Assembly (NCBI GenBank): GCA_036278935.1 | Contig: DASUKA010000115.1 | Coordinates: 3,745-67,744 of the forward strand | Reading direction: 5' to 3' | Origin: DASSNR01 sp036278935 | GTDB lineage: Bacteria > Gemmatimonadota > Gemmatimonadetes > Gemmatimonadales > Gemmatimonadaceae | DNA length: 64,000 nt | In this document: positions 16,593 through 24,749 of the stretch, one piece after another | How the letters are laid out: each line of letters opens with the position of its first letter | How positions within the stretch are numbered: position 1 is the first letter of the stretch | Translations under genes and position numbers: made by a program | Notes under the pieces: model-generated | Seen by the model: only the letters and a program-made list of their open reading frames with translations | Told to the model about the DNA's origin: nothing | The model's database searches: none

Positions 16593-17641
16593 GCGCCCCC
16601 GCCACGCGCGGCGCGGTGTCCATCGTCATCCCCGTGTACAACGAGGAGGGGAACCTGCCGCAGCTCCTGCCACGGCTCCTCCCGGTGCTCGATGCGCTCG
16701 AGCGCCCGTCCGAGGTGATCCTCGTCGACGACGGGAGCCGCGACGGCTCGCTCGTGATCCTGAAGCACTTCGCGGAGCAGGAGCCGGGACGCGTGCGCGT
16801 GGTTGAGTTGTCGCGCAACTTCGGCCAGCACCCCGCAATTCTCGCCGGCTTCACCTACGCCACGGGCGACGTGATCGTCACGCTGGACGCCGACCTGCAG
16901 AACCCGCCCGAGGAGATTCCCAAGCTGCTCGCGCTCGCCGACCAGGGCTACGATGCCGTCGGCGGCATCCGCATGCACCGGCACGATCCGCTCTTCCGCC
17001 GTGCCGCGTCGTGGCTGGTGAGCCGCGTGACCACCATGATCACCGGCATCCACCTCACCGATTACGGGTGCATGCTGCGCGCGTACTCACGTGAGGTGGT
17101 GGATCTCATCAATCGCTGCCAGGAGAACGCCACCTTCATTCCCGCGCTGGCGCAGACCTTCGCGCGCCGGCCGGCCGAAGTTCCGGTGGCGCACGCGGCG
17201 CGGAGCGCCGGGCGGTCGAAGTACTCCCTCTATCGGCTGCTGCGTCTGAACTTCGATCTCATGACCGGCTTCTCGGTCGTGCCGCTCCAGCTCTTCACGC
17301 TGTTCGGTTTTCTGGTGGCGAGCGGCGGCTTTCTCTTCGGCGTGTACCTGCTGGTGCGCCGCTTCCTTCTGCTCCGCCGCTCCGAGGCCGACGGCGTCTT
17401 CACGCTCTTCGCGCTCGCCTTCCTGGTGATGGGCGTGCTCATGGCGGGCCTCGGCATCGTGGGCGAGTACATCGGCCGCATCTATCAGGAGGTGCGTGGC
17501 AGGCCGCGCTATCTCGTGCGCCAGGTGTATGGCACGCCGGCGGTGCCCCTGACCATGATGGGGCCGGCCAGTGTCGAGGAATACGAGCCCCCGCAGGTGG
17601 TACGGATCGATCGCCCGGAGGAGCGACGGGCGAATGAGTAG
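16589..17641 (+). CDS. arnC: Undecaprenyl-phosphate 4-deoxy-4-formamido-L-arabinose transferase (ArnC/GT2)
   Basis: The 350-residue protein has a GT-A domain (IVIPVYNEEGNLPQLLPRLL, ILVDDGSRDGS, TLDADLQNPPEEIPKL) followed by two membrane segments in the C-terminal third (FSVVPLQLFTLFGFLVASGG and FALAFLVMGVLMAGLGIVGE). This is the ArnC/GtrB architecture. It should link UDP-L-Ara4-formyl-N to undecaprenyl phosphate at the inner membrane. The start overlaps arnB as ATGA and the end overlaps the formyltransferase start by 8 bases. GtrB-type glucosyltransferases share the fold; the operon decides for ArnC. Confidence 0.9.
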   Translation: MSAPATRGAVSIVIPVYNEEGNLPQLLPRLLPVLDALERPSEVILVDDGSRDGSLVILKHFAEQEPGRVRVVELSRNFGQHPAILAGFTYATGDVIVTLDADLQNPPEEIPKLLALADQGYDAVGGIRMHRHDPLFRRAASWLVSRVTTMITGIHLTDYGCMLRAYSREVVDLINRCQENATFIPALAQTFARRPAEVPVAHAARSAGRSKYSLYRLLRLNFDLMTGFSVVPLQLFTLFGFLVASGGFLFGVYLLVRRFLLLRRSEADGVFTLFALAFLVMGVLMAGLGIVGEYIGRIYQEVRGRPRYLVRQVYGTPAVPLTMMGPASVEEYEPPQVVRIDRPEERRANE

Positions 17642-18587
17642 CCCGCGCATCATCGCCTGCGCATACTCGGAGGTGGGACACGCCTGCCTGCGGTACCTGC
17701 TGGACCGCGGTGCCGCGGTTGTCGCCGTGTACACCCACGCGGACGCTCCAGGCGAGGGTATCTGGTTTCCCTCCGTCGCCCGGCTGGCGCAGGAGCGCGG
17801 CGTGAGCGTTTGCATCGATCGCGATCTCCGCTCTGCGGACGAGATCGCGCGGCTGGAGTCGCTCGCGCCCGATCTGCTCTTCTCGTTCTACTATCGCCAC
17901 GTGCTTCCGGAGCGCGTGCTCGCGGTGCCGCGCCTGGGCGCGTTCAACATGCATGGGTCGCTGCTGCCCAGGTATCGCGGGCGCGCGCCGGTGAACTGGG
18001 CGGTGTTGCACGGCGAGCGGGAGACGGGCGCGACGCTTCATGTGATGACGCCGGCGGTGGACGCAGGCGACATCGTGGATGCGGAAGCCGTCCCTATTGG
18101 AGAGGATGATACGGCTGGCGAGGTGCAGCATCGCGTGACCCGCGCTGCGGTGCACGTGCTTGCCCGCCAATTGGATGCGCTCGCCAGCGGCACGGCGCCG
18201 CGCCGCGCGCAGAATCACGCGCTCGCCACCACTTTTGGCCGCCGCCGGCCGGAAGACGGGGCTATCGACTGGAGCCGGAACGCGGCCGACATCCACAACC
18301 TGATCCGTGCCGTGTCGCACCCCTATCCGGGTGCCATGGCCGTGCTCGGCGGACGAAGCACCACCGTCTGGCAATCCCGGCTCAGCGCGGTGCGCGTGGC
18401 CGGAGCGCGGCCGGGCCAGCTGCGGCTCATCGACGCGCGGCTGTACGCGGTGTGCGGGGATGGTGCGCTGCTCGAGATCGTGCGCGCGCAGCCCGACGGC
18501 GAGCGCGAGCTGGACGGTGCGGCGCTCGCGCCGCGCCTCATCACCACACGCGACCACAACCCTGCGACCCACGCATGCGAATCCTGA
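17634..18587 (+). CDS. arnA: UDP-L-Ara4N formyltransferase (stand-alone ArnA N-terminal domain)
   Basis: The 317-residue protein corresponds to the N-terminal half of E. coli ArnA. Catalytic residues N105, H107 and D143 sit in FNMHGSLLPRYRGRAP and AVDAGDIV, a constant +3 offset from N102/H104/D140 of ArnA. It uses 10-formyltetrahydrofolate to formylate UDP-L-Ara4N. In enterobacteria this domain is fused to the decarboxylase. Here it ends with its own stop at 18587 and the decarboxylase begins at 18575 in another frame, so they are two proteins with a 13-base overlap. The C-terminal beta-barrel subdomain (about 205-300) is present. Confidence 0.92.
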   Translation: MSSPRIIACAYSEVGHACLRYLLDRGAAVVAVYTHADAPGEGIWFPSVARLAQERGVSVCIDRDLRSADEIARLESLAPDLLFSFYYRHVLPERVLAVPRLGAFNMHGSLLPRYRGRAPVNWAVLHGERETGATLHVMTPAVDAGDIVDAEAVPIGEDDTAGEVQHRVTRAAVHVLARQLDALASGTAPRRAQNHALATTFGRRRPEDGAIDWSRNAADIHNLIRAVSHPYPGAMAVLGGRSTTVWQSRLSAVRVAGARPGQLRLIDARLYAVCGDGALLEIVRAQPDGERELDGAALAPRLITTRDHNPATHACES

Positions 18588-19606
18588 TCCTTGGTGTGAA
18601 CGGTTTCATTGGCAACGCGCTGACCGAGCGCATCCTTGGCACTACCGATTGGGAAGTGTTCGGTCTCGATATGGCGACCGACAAGATCGAGCCCTTCCTC
18701 GGCGAGAAGCGCTTTCACTTTCTCGAGGGCGACATCGCGATCAACAAGGAGTGGATCGAGTACCAGATCAAGAAGTGCGATGTCGTGCTGCCGCTCGTGG
18801 CGATCGCTACCCCCGCGACATACGTCCGCAATCCGATCGCCGTATTCGAGCTCGACTTCGAGGAGAATCTGCGCATCGTCAAACAGTGCGTGCGCTACCA
18901 GAAGCGGGTGGTCTTCCCGTCCACCTCGGAGGTGTACGGCATGTGCGCCGACGCGGAGTTCGACGAGGCATCCTCGTCCTTCGTGTACGGGCCGATTCAC
19001 AAGCAGCGCTGGATCTACTCATGCAGCAAGCAGCTGCTGGACCGCGTGATCTACGCGTACGGCCAATCGGCGGGGCTCCGGTTCACGCTCTTCCGTCCCT
19101 TCAACTGGATTGGTCCGAATCTGGACGACATCGACTCGCCCAAGGAAGGGTCGTCGCGCGTGCTCACCCAGTTCCTGCACAACATACTCTACGGCGAGCC
19201 GATCAAGCTGGTGGACGGGGGCGCCCAACGGCGCGCCTTCACGTATATCGGCGACGGCATCGACTGCCTGATGCAGATCATCTGCAACGAGGACGGGCGG
19301 GCCGACGGACGGATCTTCAACATCGGCAATCCGGCCAACGACCTCTCGATCGCCGAGCTGGCGGAGCGGCTGGTGACGGCGGTGGGCCGGTACCCAGGAT
19401 ATGCGGAGCGCGCGGCGAGCACGCGGATCATTCCGGTCGAGTCAGAGGCGTACTACGGGAGCGGCTACCAGGACATCATGACGCGGGTGCCGTCCATCAC
19501 GGCGGCACGGGAGATGTTGGGCTGGGAGCCCCGCACCTCGCTCGACGATGCCATCCGGCGCACGCTCGACTTCTATCTCACCGGGCGCCGCCCCGCCGTG
19601 CCGTGA
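18575..19606 (+). CDS. arnA: UDP-glucuronate oxidative decarboxylase (stand-alone ArnA C-terminal domain)
   Basis: The 343-residue extended short-chain dehydrogenase has the NAD motif LILGVNGFIGNAL at 4-16. The ArnA catalytic set is complete at a constant offset of 315: S118 and E119 (PSTSEVYG), Y148 and K152 (YSCSK), and R304 (IMTRVPSI), equivalent to S433, E434, Y463, K467 and R619. R304 and E119 distinguish the decarboxylase from simple epimerases. It converts UDP-glucuronate to UDP-4-keto-pentose. The ATG at 18575 lies inside the end of the formyltransferase gene, and the stop overlaps arnD as GTGA. Confidence 0.94.
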   Translation: MRILILGVNGFIGNALTERILGTTDWEVFGLDMATDKIEPFLGEKRFHFLEGDIAINKEWIEYQIKKCDVVLPLVAIATPATYVRNPIAVFELDFEENLRIVKQCVRYQKRVVFPSTSEVYGMCADAEFDEASSSFVYGPIHKQRWIYSCSKQLLDRVIYAYGQSAGLRFTLFRPFNWIGPNLDDIDSPKEGSSRVLTQFLHNILYGEPIKLVDGGAQRRAFTYIGDGIDCLMQIICNEDGRADGRIFNIGNPANDLSIAELAERLVTAVGRYPGYAERAASTRIIPVESEAYYGSGYQDIMTRVPSITAAREMLGWEPRTSLDDAIRRTLDFYLTGRRPAVP

Positions 19607-20526
19607 CGCCGCAGCCGGTCGCGGCACCCCGGCTCGCGCTCAAGGTGGACTGCGATACGTATGAGGGCACCAGGGAGGGGATTCCGCATCTCCTGCGGCT
19701 GTTCGACCGGTTCCACCTCCGCGCAAGCTTCTTCTTCACACTCGGCCCCGACCGCTCGGGGCGCGCTATCATCCGCGTCTTCACTCGCCAGGGCTTTCTG
19801 AGGAAGATGCTCCGCTCGCGCGCCGTCTCGATGTACGGACCGCGCACCATGCTGTATGGGACACTCCTTCGGGCGCCGGACATCGGCAGACGGCTTGCCG
19901 CGGTCATCCGCTCGGTGGCCGAGGCGGGGCACGAAGTGGGGGTGCACGGGTGGGACCACGTGCGCTGGCACGACTCGCTGCACCGCATGTCCGAGAAGCA
20001 GATCGAGCGCGAGTACGGTCTGGCGCACGAGCGGTTCACCCAGATCTTCGGGCAGCCTGCCCGCGCCTCGGCCGCGCCCGGCTGGCACGCCACCGCCACG
20101 TCGCTCGCGGTACAGGAGCACTACCACCTGCACTACGCCTCCAACACGCGCGGTGAAGTGCCCTTCTTTCCGCAGGCGGGGGGGAAGCGCTTCGAGACGC
20201 TCGAGATCCCGACCACGCTCCCCACCTGGGACGAGACGCTCAACGCGCCGGAATTCCCGGACCACGCCGCGTTCATCGCGTACTACCGCCGCGCGCTGGC
20301 CGGCACCGATGTCCACTCCATTCATACGGAGGTGGAGGCGACCGCCCACCGAGATCTCTTTCGCCGGCAGCTTGAAGCGTGGACAGCCGACGGCGTCCGC
20401 TTCGTGACGCTCGCAGAGATGGCGGCCGACGTGCTGGCGCGCCCGGCCAGCATTCCGACGCGCCGGCTCGTGCGCACGACGCTTCCGGGGAGGGCGGGGG
20501 AGGTGACGGGGAGCGAGGAGGTCTGA
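19603..20526 (+). CDS. arnD: Formamido-arabinose-phosphoundecaprenol deformylase (ArnD)
   Basis: The 307-residue polysaccharide-deacetylase-fold protein parallels ArnD along its length: LKVDCDTYEGTREGIPHLL, FFFTLGPDRSGR, KMLRSRAVSMYG, EVGVHGWDHVRWH and SAAPGWHAT, then PTTLPTWDE and SIHTEVEATAH. Metal ligands are expected at the aspartates of DCDT and histidines of HGWDH. It removes the formyl group from undecaprenyl-linked Ara4FN. It starts with GTG overlapping the previous stop. It is the last gene of the operon; the next gene converges with only 9 bases between stops. No arnE or arnF flippase follows. Confidence 0.93.
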   Translation: MTPQPVAAPRLALKVDCDTYEGTREGIPHLLRLFDRFHLRASFFFTLGPDRSGRAIIRVFTRQGFLRKMLRSRAVSMYGPRTMLYGTLLRAPDIGRRLAAVIRSVAEAGHEVGVHGWDHVRWHDSLHRMSEKQIEREYGLAHERFTQIFGQPARASAAPGWHATATSLAVQEHYHLHYASNTRGEVPFFPQAGGKRFETLEIPTTLPTWDETLNAPEFPDHAAFIAYYRRALAGTDVHSIHTEVEATAHRDLFRRQLEAWTADGVRFVTLAEMAADVLARPASIPTRRLVRTTLPGRAGEVTGSEEV

Positions 20527-20535
20527 GCGCGGCGC

Positions 20536-20955
20536 TCAGCCGCCGCACCGCTGCACCACCGCGCGCGCATCCCGCTGCACGCCCGGCGATGCGGGCTCGT
20601 CCTTCTCAAAGCGCCCGGCGCGCGAGATGCGCACCGTCACCGTTCCGGGCACCAGGTGCAGTGCGGAGCCGCCAGCCGCATCGCCGGGCGTTGCGCGCAC
20701 CGTGAGATCGTCGTAGCGCTGATAGTCCTCCGGCGCGAGCCGCGCGGTCGTGTCGGTCTTCTGTCCCTCGAGCTCATCAGGGCCGGACCGTACAATCTTG
20801 TAGCCCAGCGCTTGCACCGCGGTCCTGGCGCACGAGATGACGGCGGGCACCGCCTGCGGACTGCGCGCATCCACGGGCGGCCAGAGCGTGGCACAGCCGC
20901 CCAGGAGCGGCAGGAGCACGGCCAGCCCACAGCCGCCCGCGCGCGCTCCGGTCAC
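20536..20955 (-). CDS. Small putative lipoprotein
   Basis: The 139-residue protein has a short basic N-terminus, a hydrophobic stretch and a lipobox-like LLGGCATL with the cysteine near residue 22, suggesting lipid attachment after export. A second Cys pair (C42 and the Cys four residues from the end) could form a disulfide. The GTG start at 20955 overlaps the stop of the upstream acyltransferase as GTGA. No known domain was recognised. It is probably co-transcribed with the acyltransferase and converges on arnD. Confidence 0.7.
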   Translation of the reverse strand: MTGARAGGCGLAVLLPLLGGCATLWPPVDARSPQAVPAVISCARTAVQALGYKIVRSGPDELEGQKTDTTARLAPEDYQRYDDLTVRATPGDAAGGSALHLVPGTVTVRISRAGRFEKDEPASPGVQRDARAVVQRCGG

Positions 20956-21791
20956 CGGCCGCTGCGTTCCCTGGCCGTGGGGAGGCACTCGCCATCATGC
21001 GGCGCGTTCGGCTTCACGCGGATGCTCTTTGCCGGGATCCCCACGTTGACGTGATAGGCGCGTACGTCCTTCGTGGCCACCGCCACAGCCCCCACCATCG
21101 CGTTGCAGTTCACGTGCACGCCCGCCAGCACGGTGGCGTGGTACGTGATGCGAACGCCATCGTCCAGGCGCGTGACCGCGTCGGTGACATCGCGTTGATC
21201 GGTGATGCTGTGCGTGTGGCTGTAGACGTTCGCGTAGTCGCTGACCGAGACGTTGTTGCCGAGGATGATGCCGCCCCGGTCATCCAGCAGCACGTGCCGG
21301 TGGATGACCACGTTGTCACCGACCTCCATGTTGTAGCCGAAGGAGAACTCCACGTGCTGGAACGCCTTGAAGTTCTCGCCGCACCGCTTGAAGATGCGCG
21401 CGGCGAGCATGCGCCGGAGCCGCACGCCGGCGTCCACGTTCTGAGCGCCCATGGGCGTGCGATCGAAGCTGTACCAGAGCCAGAGCAGCGGCTTGACGCG
21501 CTGGAAGCGTTCGTCATCGCACTCCGCGTAGTACTCCGGCTCCAGCGTCACGTTACGCGGATCGAGGGCGAGCAGCGCGGCTCGCGTCGCAAGGGGGAGC
21601 CCTTCATCGCGCACCGCGCTCTCCCAATTCTCGGCGTACGCCGGGTACATGATCTCGCACAGTGTACGGCGACAGATCGCCGAGCGATCGGCGGCGGGGT
21701 CGTCGATCGCGTGCTCCAGCTCTTCGAGCCACGCATCGAGCACGCCAAGGCCCGGTGCAGGCGGAAGCTGACGCAGCGGGAGAAGCACCAT
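20952..21791 (-). CDS. Left-handed beta-helix acyltransferase (LbH/hexapeptide family)
   Basis: The 279-residue protein has a helical N-terminal region (1-130). Hexapeptide-type repeats follow, such as FSFGYNMEVGDNVVIHRHVLLDD and GIILGNNVSVSDYANVYSHTHS, then RITYHATVLAGVHVNCNAMVGAVAVATKDV. The histidine in SHTHS is the likely catalytic base. It resembles maltose/galactoside-type O-acetyltransferases with a longer N-terminal domain. Substrate is probably a sugar of the surface glycan, inferred from neighbours. The ATG at 21791 has a TGGAGC ribosome site. A TATATT box at 21839-21834 may be its own promoter. Confidence 0.85.
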   Translation of the reverse strand: MVLLPLRQLPPAPGLGVLDAWLEELEHAIDDPAADRSAICRRTLCEIMYPAYAENWESAVRDEGLPLATRAALLALDPRNVTLEPEYYAECDDERFQRVKPLLWLWYSFDRTPMGAQNVDAGVRLRRMLAARIFKRCGENFKAFQHVEFSFGYNMEVGDNVVIHRHVLLDDRGGIILGNNVSVSDYANVYSHTHSITDQRDVTDAVTRLDDGVRITYHATVLAGVHVNCNAMVGAVAVATKDVRAYHVNVGIPAKSIRVKPNAPHDGECLPTARERSGR

Positions 21792-21833
21792 GGACGGCTC
21801 CAGTCAACGGGACAGAAATTCGATCCGGACTGG

Positions 21834-21839
21834 AATATA
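21834..21839 (-). promoter_or_regulatory. Possible -10 box for the acyltransferase gene
   Basis: TATATT on the minus strand (21839-21834) lies 42 bases upstream of the acyltransferase ATG, in the 88-base gap after the small SxtK-like gene. The -35 position reads GAATTT, a poor match, so this is a weak call. Confidence 0.3.
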
Positions 21840-21879
21840 ACCCGCGAGTGCGCCTGAAATTCCGGGAAACGCGTCGCCG

Positions 21880-22038
21880 CTAGAAGATGGTATACACGAA
21901 TGGCGCGAGTGCGGAGCCCTGCGCCAGCACGATCAACGTCCCGATGACGACAAGCATCAGGATGATGGGCAGCAGCCACCACTTCTTCCGCACCCGCAGG
22001 AAGTCCCACATCTCGCCGGTGAGTGTGCGTCGTGCCAT
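21880..22038 (-). CDS. 52-residue membrane protein, DUF5989/SxtK-like
   Basis: A short gene of 52 codons plus stop. The protein starts MARRTLTGEMWDFLRVRKKW, continues with one hydrophobic helix (about 21-40) and ends SALAPFVYTIF. A GGAGGA ribosome site lies 7 bases before the ATG. The WDFLRxRKKWW...LAQGSALAPFVYTxF pattern is that of DUF5989 proteins, which accompany carbamoyltransferase and SxtJ genes; this is recalled, not searched. The order here is carbamoyltransferase, SxtJ-like, then this gene, the same as sxtI-sxtJ-sxtK in saxitoxin clusters. It is likely an accessory subunit of the carbamoyltransferase system at the membrane. Its size makes it easy to miss. Confidence 0.88.
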   Translation of the reverse strand: MARRTLTGEMWDFLRVRKKWWLLPIILMLVVIGTLIVLAQGSALAPFVYTIF

Positions 22039-22077
22039 GGTTGCATCCTCCAACGTTCCGGATCGCCGAGCGATCGT

Positions 22078-22482
22078 CTAGAATTGCCGCGTGATATCGC
22101 CCGCGCGTTTCCCGGCCGGGCGTCGTACCCAATAGCTCCCATCGTGCAGCTCACGCCGGAGTGGGCGGTGTCCGAACGTACGGACCATCACCGCGGCCGG
22201 TGTCACGACCACAAAGTAGATGACCGCCATGAAGATGGGCGTCGTCACCTTCGAGATGGCCTCCGCCAGCGCCATCCAGCCGCGCTGCACCGGACCCAGA
22301 TGGCCGGGAATCGCCAGCGCCGCCAGCACGAGCACCGCGCCGAGCGCGCCCAGCACGACGACCGGAATGCGATGTCCACGCCAGAGCGAGATACCGGCAA
22401 GCACCAGGAAGGCGCCGCCCACGGTCAGGCCGAACTTCCGGCCCTCGGCGCGCGTCAATCGAGCGGAATGGTCGTTCGCCAA
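22078..22482 (-). CDS. SxtJ-like membrane protein
   Basis: The protein has about 134 residues with three hydrophobic segments (about 20-34, 38-58 and 82-104) and an arginine-rich soluble tail ending GDITRQF. The N-terminal pattern ARLTRAEGRKFGLTVGGAFLVLAG fits SxtJ-family proteins found next to NodU/SxtI carbamoyltransferases. Start choice is uncertain: TTG at 22482, overlapping the carbamoyltransferase by 28 bases, or TTG at 22458 in a TTGA overlap with its stop. Either implies translational coupling. It is 39 bases upstream of the SxtK-like gene. Confidence 0.85.
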   Translation of the reverse strand: MANDHSARLTRAEGRKFGLTVGGAFLVLAGISLWRGHRIPVVVLGALGAVLVLAALAIPGHLGPVQRGWMALAEAISKVTTPIFMAVIYFVVVTPAAVMVRTFGHRPLRRELHDGSYWVRRPAGKRAGDITRQF

Positions 22483-24365
22483 TCGGCCCCCTCCTCGTGC
22501 CACTCGGGCTGCTCGGCCTTGGACAGCACGAATGGCCAGAGCACCAGATAGTCGATGTTGGTGCGCATGAAGCAGCGGTATGCGTCGGCGGGGTCGCACA
22601 CGATCGGCTCGCCCCGCACGTTGAACGAGGTATTCACCAACAGGCCGCACCCCGTGCGCCGCTCGAAGGCGCTGATGAGATCATGGTACTCGGGATTGTC
22701 CTCGCGCGAGACGGTCTGGATGCGCGCGGAGTAGTCCACGTGGGTGACGGCGGGAATGTCCGAGCGCGGCTGGTTCAGCCGCTCGATACCCCAGGGTGCG
22801 CCATCGCCGCTCGGCGGCGGACAGCGGCGTTCGGGCCGCACCGGCGCGACGAGCAGCATGTACGGAGAGGCCTCGTCCATCTCGAAGTAGTCAGCGACGC
22901 GCTCGCGCAGCACGCTCGGCGCGAAGGGGCGAAAGCTCTCCCGGAACTTGATCTTGAGGTTCATGGTGCGCTGCATGGCGGGGTTTCGCGGGTCGCCCAG
23001 GATGCTGCGCGCCCCGAGCGCGCGCGGACCGAATTCCATGCGGCCCGCGAACCATCCCACCACGTTTCCCTGCGCCAGCAGCGTCGCCGTGCGCTCGATG
23101 AGCTCGGTGCGCTCCAGCCGGTGCGCGGGTGCGCCGCGCGCCGCCAGAAAGCGCTCGATCTCTTCCTCGGGGAAGGCGGGTCCCAGATACGCGCCGCGCA
23201 TCGCGTCGCCGCACGGTACGCCGCCGTCCGAAGATGCCGCGCGCGCCCGCGCGCCGCCAAAGAGGCGGTGCCAGGCCAGGCACGCCACGCCAAGGGCGCC
23301 GCCGGCGTCGCCGGACGCCGGCTGAATCCACACTCGCTCGAACGGTCCCTCGCGCAGGATGCGCCCGTTCCCGACGCAGTTGAGCGCCACGCCGCCGGCC
23401 AGGCAGAGATGGCGCGCGCCGGTCTCCCGGTGCGCCGTGCGGACCATGCGCAGCATGACCTCCTCGCACACGTCCTGCACCGAGCGGGCGAGATCCATCT
23501 CGCGCTGCGTGATCGGCGATTCGGGGGCGCGCGGAGGCCCGCCGAACAGGCGGTCAAAGCGCCGGCTCGTCATGGTGAGCCCGCCCAGATAGTCGAAGTA
23601 CTCCTGGTTGAGTCGGAAGGAGCCATCCTCCCGCAGCTCCATCAGCTCACGGAGAATGAGGTCGGCATACTTCGGCTCCCCGTAGGGCGCCAGTCCCATC
23701 ACCTTGTACTCGCCGGAGTTGACCTTGAAGCCGGTGTAGTATGTGAACGCCGAGTAGAGCAGTCCCAGCGAGTCGGGCCACTGGAGCTCGCTCAGCAGCT
23801 CGATGTCGCTGCCCCGTCCCATGCCAATCGAAGCGGTGGCCCATTCGCCCACGCCATCCATCGTGACGATGGCGGCCTCCTCAAATGGGGAGGGAAAGAA
23901 CGCGCTGGCGGCATGCGACTCGTGGTGCTCGGCGTAGGCGATGTCCCCGTCCCAGTCGAGCCTGGCGCGAAGCTCCTTATCGATGAAGAGCTTCTCCTTG
24001 ATCCAGAGCGGCCCCGCCTTGAGGAACGAGCGGAAGCCGCGCGGCGCGATGCCCAGGTAGGTCTCGAGGATGCGCTCGAACTTGAGCAGGGGCTTGTCGT
24101 AGAAGGCCACCAACTGCAGCTGAGATGGCTTGATTCCTCCCTCACGCAGGCAGTAGGCGACCGCGTGCTCCGGAAAGGACGCGTCCCCCTTGACCCGCGT
24201 GAAGCGCTCCTCCTGCGCGGCCGCGACGATCCGGCCATCTTGCAGGAGACACGCAGCACTATCGTGGTAAAACGCCGACAGTCCCAGGATGAACGTGGGG
24301 CTGGCCGGCGCATGGGATGCGGCGCCCCGCTGGTGATCCTCCGGCCTGACCGATGCGTCTGCCAC
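22455..24365 (-). CDS. O-carbamoyltransferase (NodU/CmcH/SxtI family)
   Basis: The 636-residue protein starts with GTG. The N-terminal Kae1-like domain shows GLSAFYHDSAACLLQDG, QEERFTRVKGD and EHHESHAASAFFPSPF, whose histidines bind metal, plus GGVALNCVGNGRIL. The C-terminal half has GWFAGRMEFGPRALGARSIL and the NTSFNVRGEPIV motif. These enzymes use carbamoyl phosphate and ATP, via carbamoyl-AMP, to carbamoylate a hydroxyl of a sugar or small molecule. SxtJ- and SxtK-like genes follow directly, then an acyltransferase, giving a set of decorating functions. Acceptor unknown. Confidence 0.93.
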   Translation of the reverse strand: MADASVRPEDHQRGAASHAPASPTFILGLSAFYHDSAACLLQDGRIVAAAQEERFTRVKGDASFPEHAVAYCLREGGIKPSQLQLVAFYDKPLLKFERILETYLGIAPRGFRSFLKAGPLWIKEKLFIDKELRARLDWDGDIAYAEHHESHAASAFFPSPFEEAAIVTMDGVGEWATASIGMGRGSDIELLSELQWPDSLGLLYSAFTYYTGFKVNSGEYKVMGLAPYGEPKYADLILRELMELREDGSFRLNQEYFDYLGGLTMTSRRFDRLFGGPPRAPESPITQREMDLARSVQDVCEEVMLRMVRTAHRETGARHLCLAGGVALNCVGNGRILREGPFERVWIQPASGDAGGALGVACLAWHRLFGGARARAASSDGGVPCGDAMRGAYLGPAFPEEEIERFLAARGAPAHRLERTELIERTATLLAQGNVVGWFAGRMEFGPRALGARSILGDPRNPAMQRTMNLKIKFRESFRPFAPSVLRERVADYFEMDEASPYMLLVAPVRPERRCPPPSGDGAPWGIERLNQPRSDIPAVTHVDYSARIQTVSREDNPEYHDLISAFERRTGCGLLVNTSFNVRGEPIVCDPADAYRCFMRTNIDYLVLWPFVLSKAEQPEWHEEGADWRTTIPLD

Positions 24366-24749
24366 TAAGCCGCACTCCCTCAGACGGTCTATGCGCGACC
24401 GTCAATATACGTCAGTCGACGGCGCTTGCACGAACACAGCAGGACTTATACGCAACACCGTGCCGATCGTTGGCTGGCGCCGGACGGTGAGCGGGCCACC
24501 AAGCGGCCGGCGAGGCGGGCCCGACCCCCACGCCATGCGCAGCCTCGGCGCAAGCCTCCAGCCAGGGCGCAAGCTTCCGAGCAAAATGAATACCCGCGCC
24601 GAACGTGGGACTTCCCTGGCGCAGTGCGCCGGGTGAATACTGCGAAGAGCGTAGGCACGGTGCCCGGCATGCTCTCTGCTGTACCGGCGGCGCCACGCTG
24701 TGGCGCACGCGCGAGCGGTAGTGCGATCTCTCAGAGTCGGACGAGAACC
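24366..24749. other. Divergent intergenic region, 384 bp
   Basis: This gap separates the divergent carbamoyltransferase and SGNH operons, so both promoters should lie here. I found only weak matches: on the plus strand TTGCAC at 24426 with TATACG at 24447 (15-base spacer), and AATACT near 24639 preceded by a GGCGCAGTGCGCC stem. The in-frame extension upstream of the SGNH gene is not protein-like (Arg/Pro/Ala-rich) and is not counted as coding. Confidence 0.5.

Noticed and set aside
22497..24368. A 623-codon plus-strand open frame opposite the carbamoyltransferase
   Set aside because: It is the reverse of a motif-rich gene and is a GC-driven antisense frame with Arg/Ala/His bias and no recognisable domain.
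24426..24749. A 108-codon N-terminal extension of SGNH paralog 1
   Set aside because: Its Arg/Pro/Ala-rich composition is unlike the rest of the protein and it precedes the natural membrane-anchor start at 24750.
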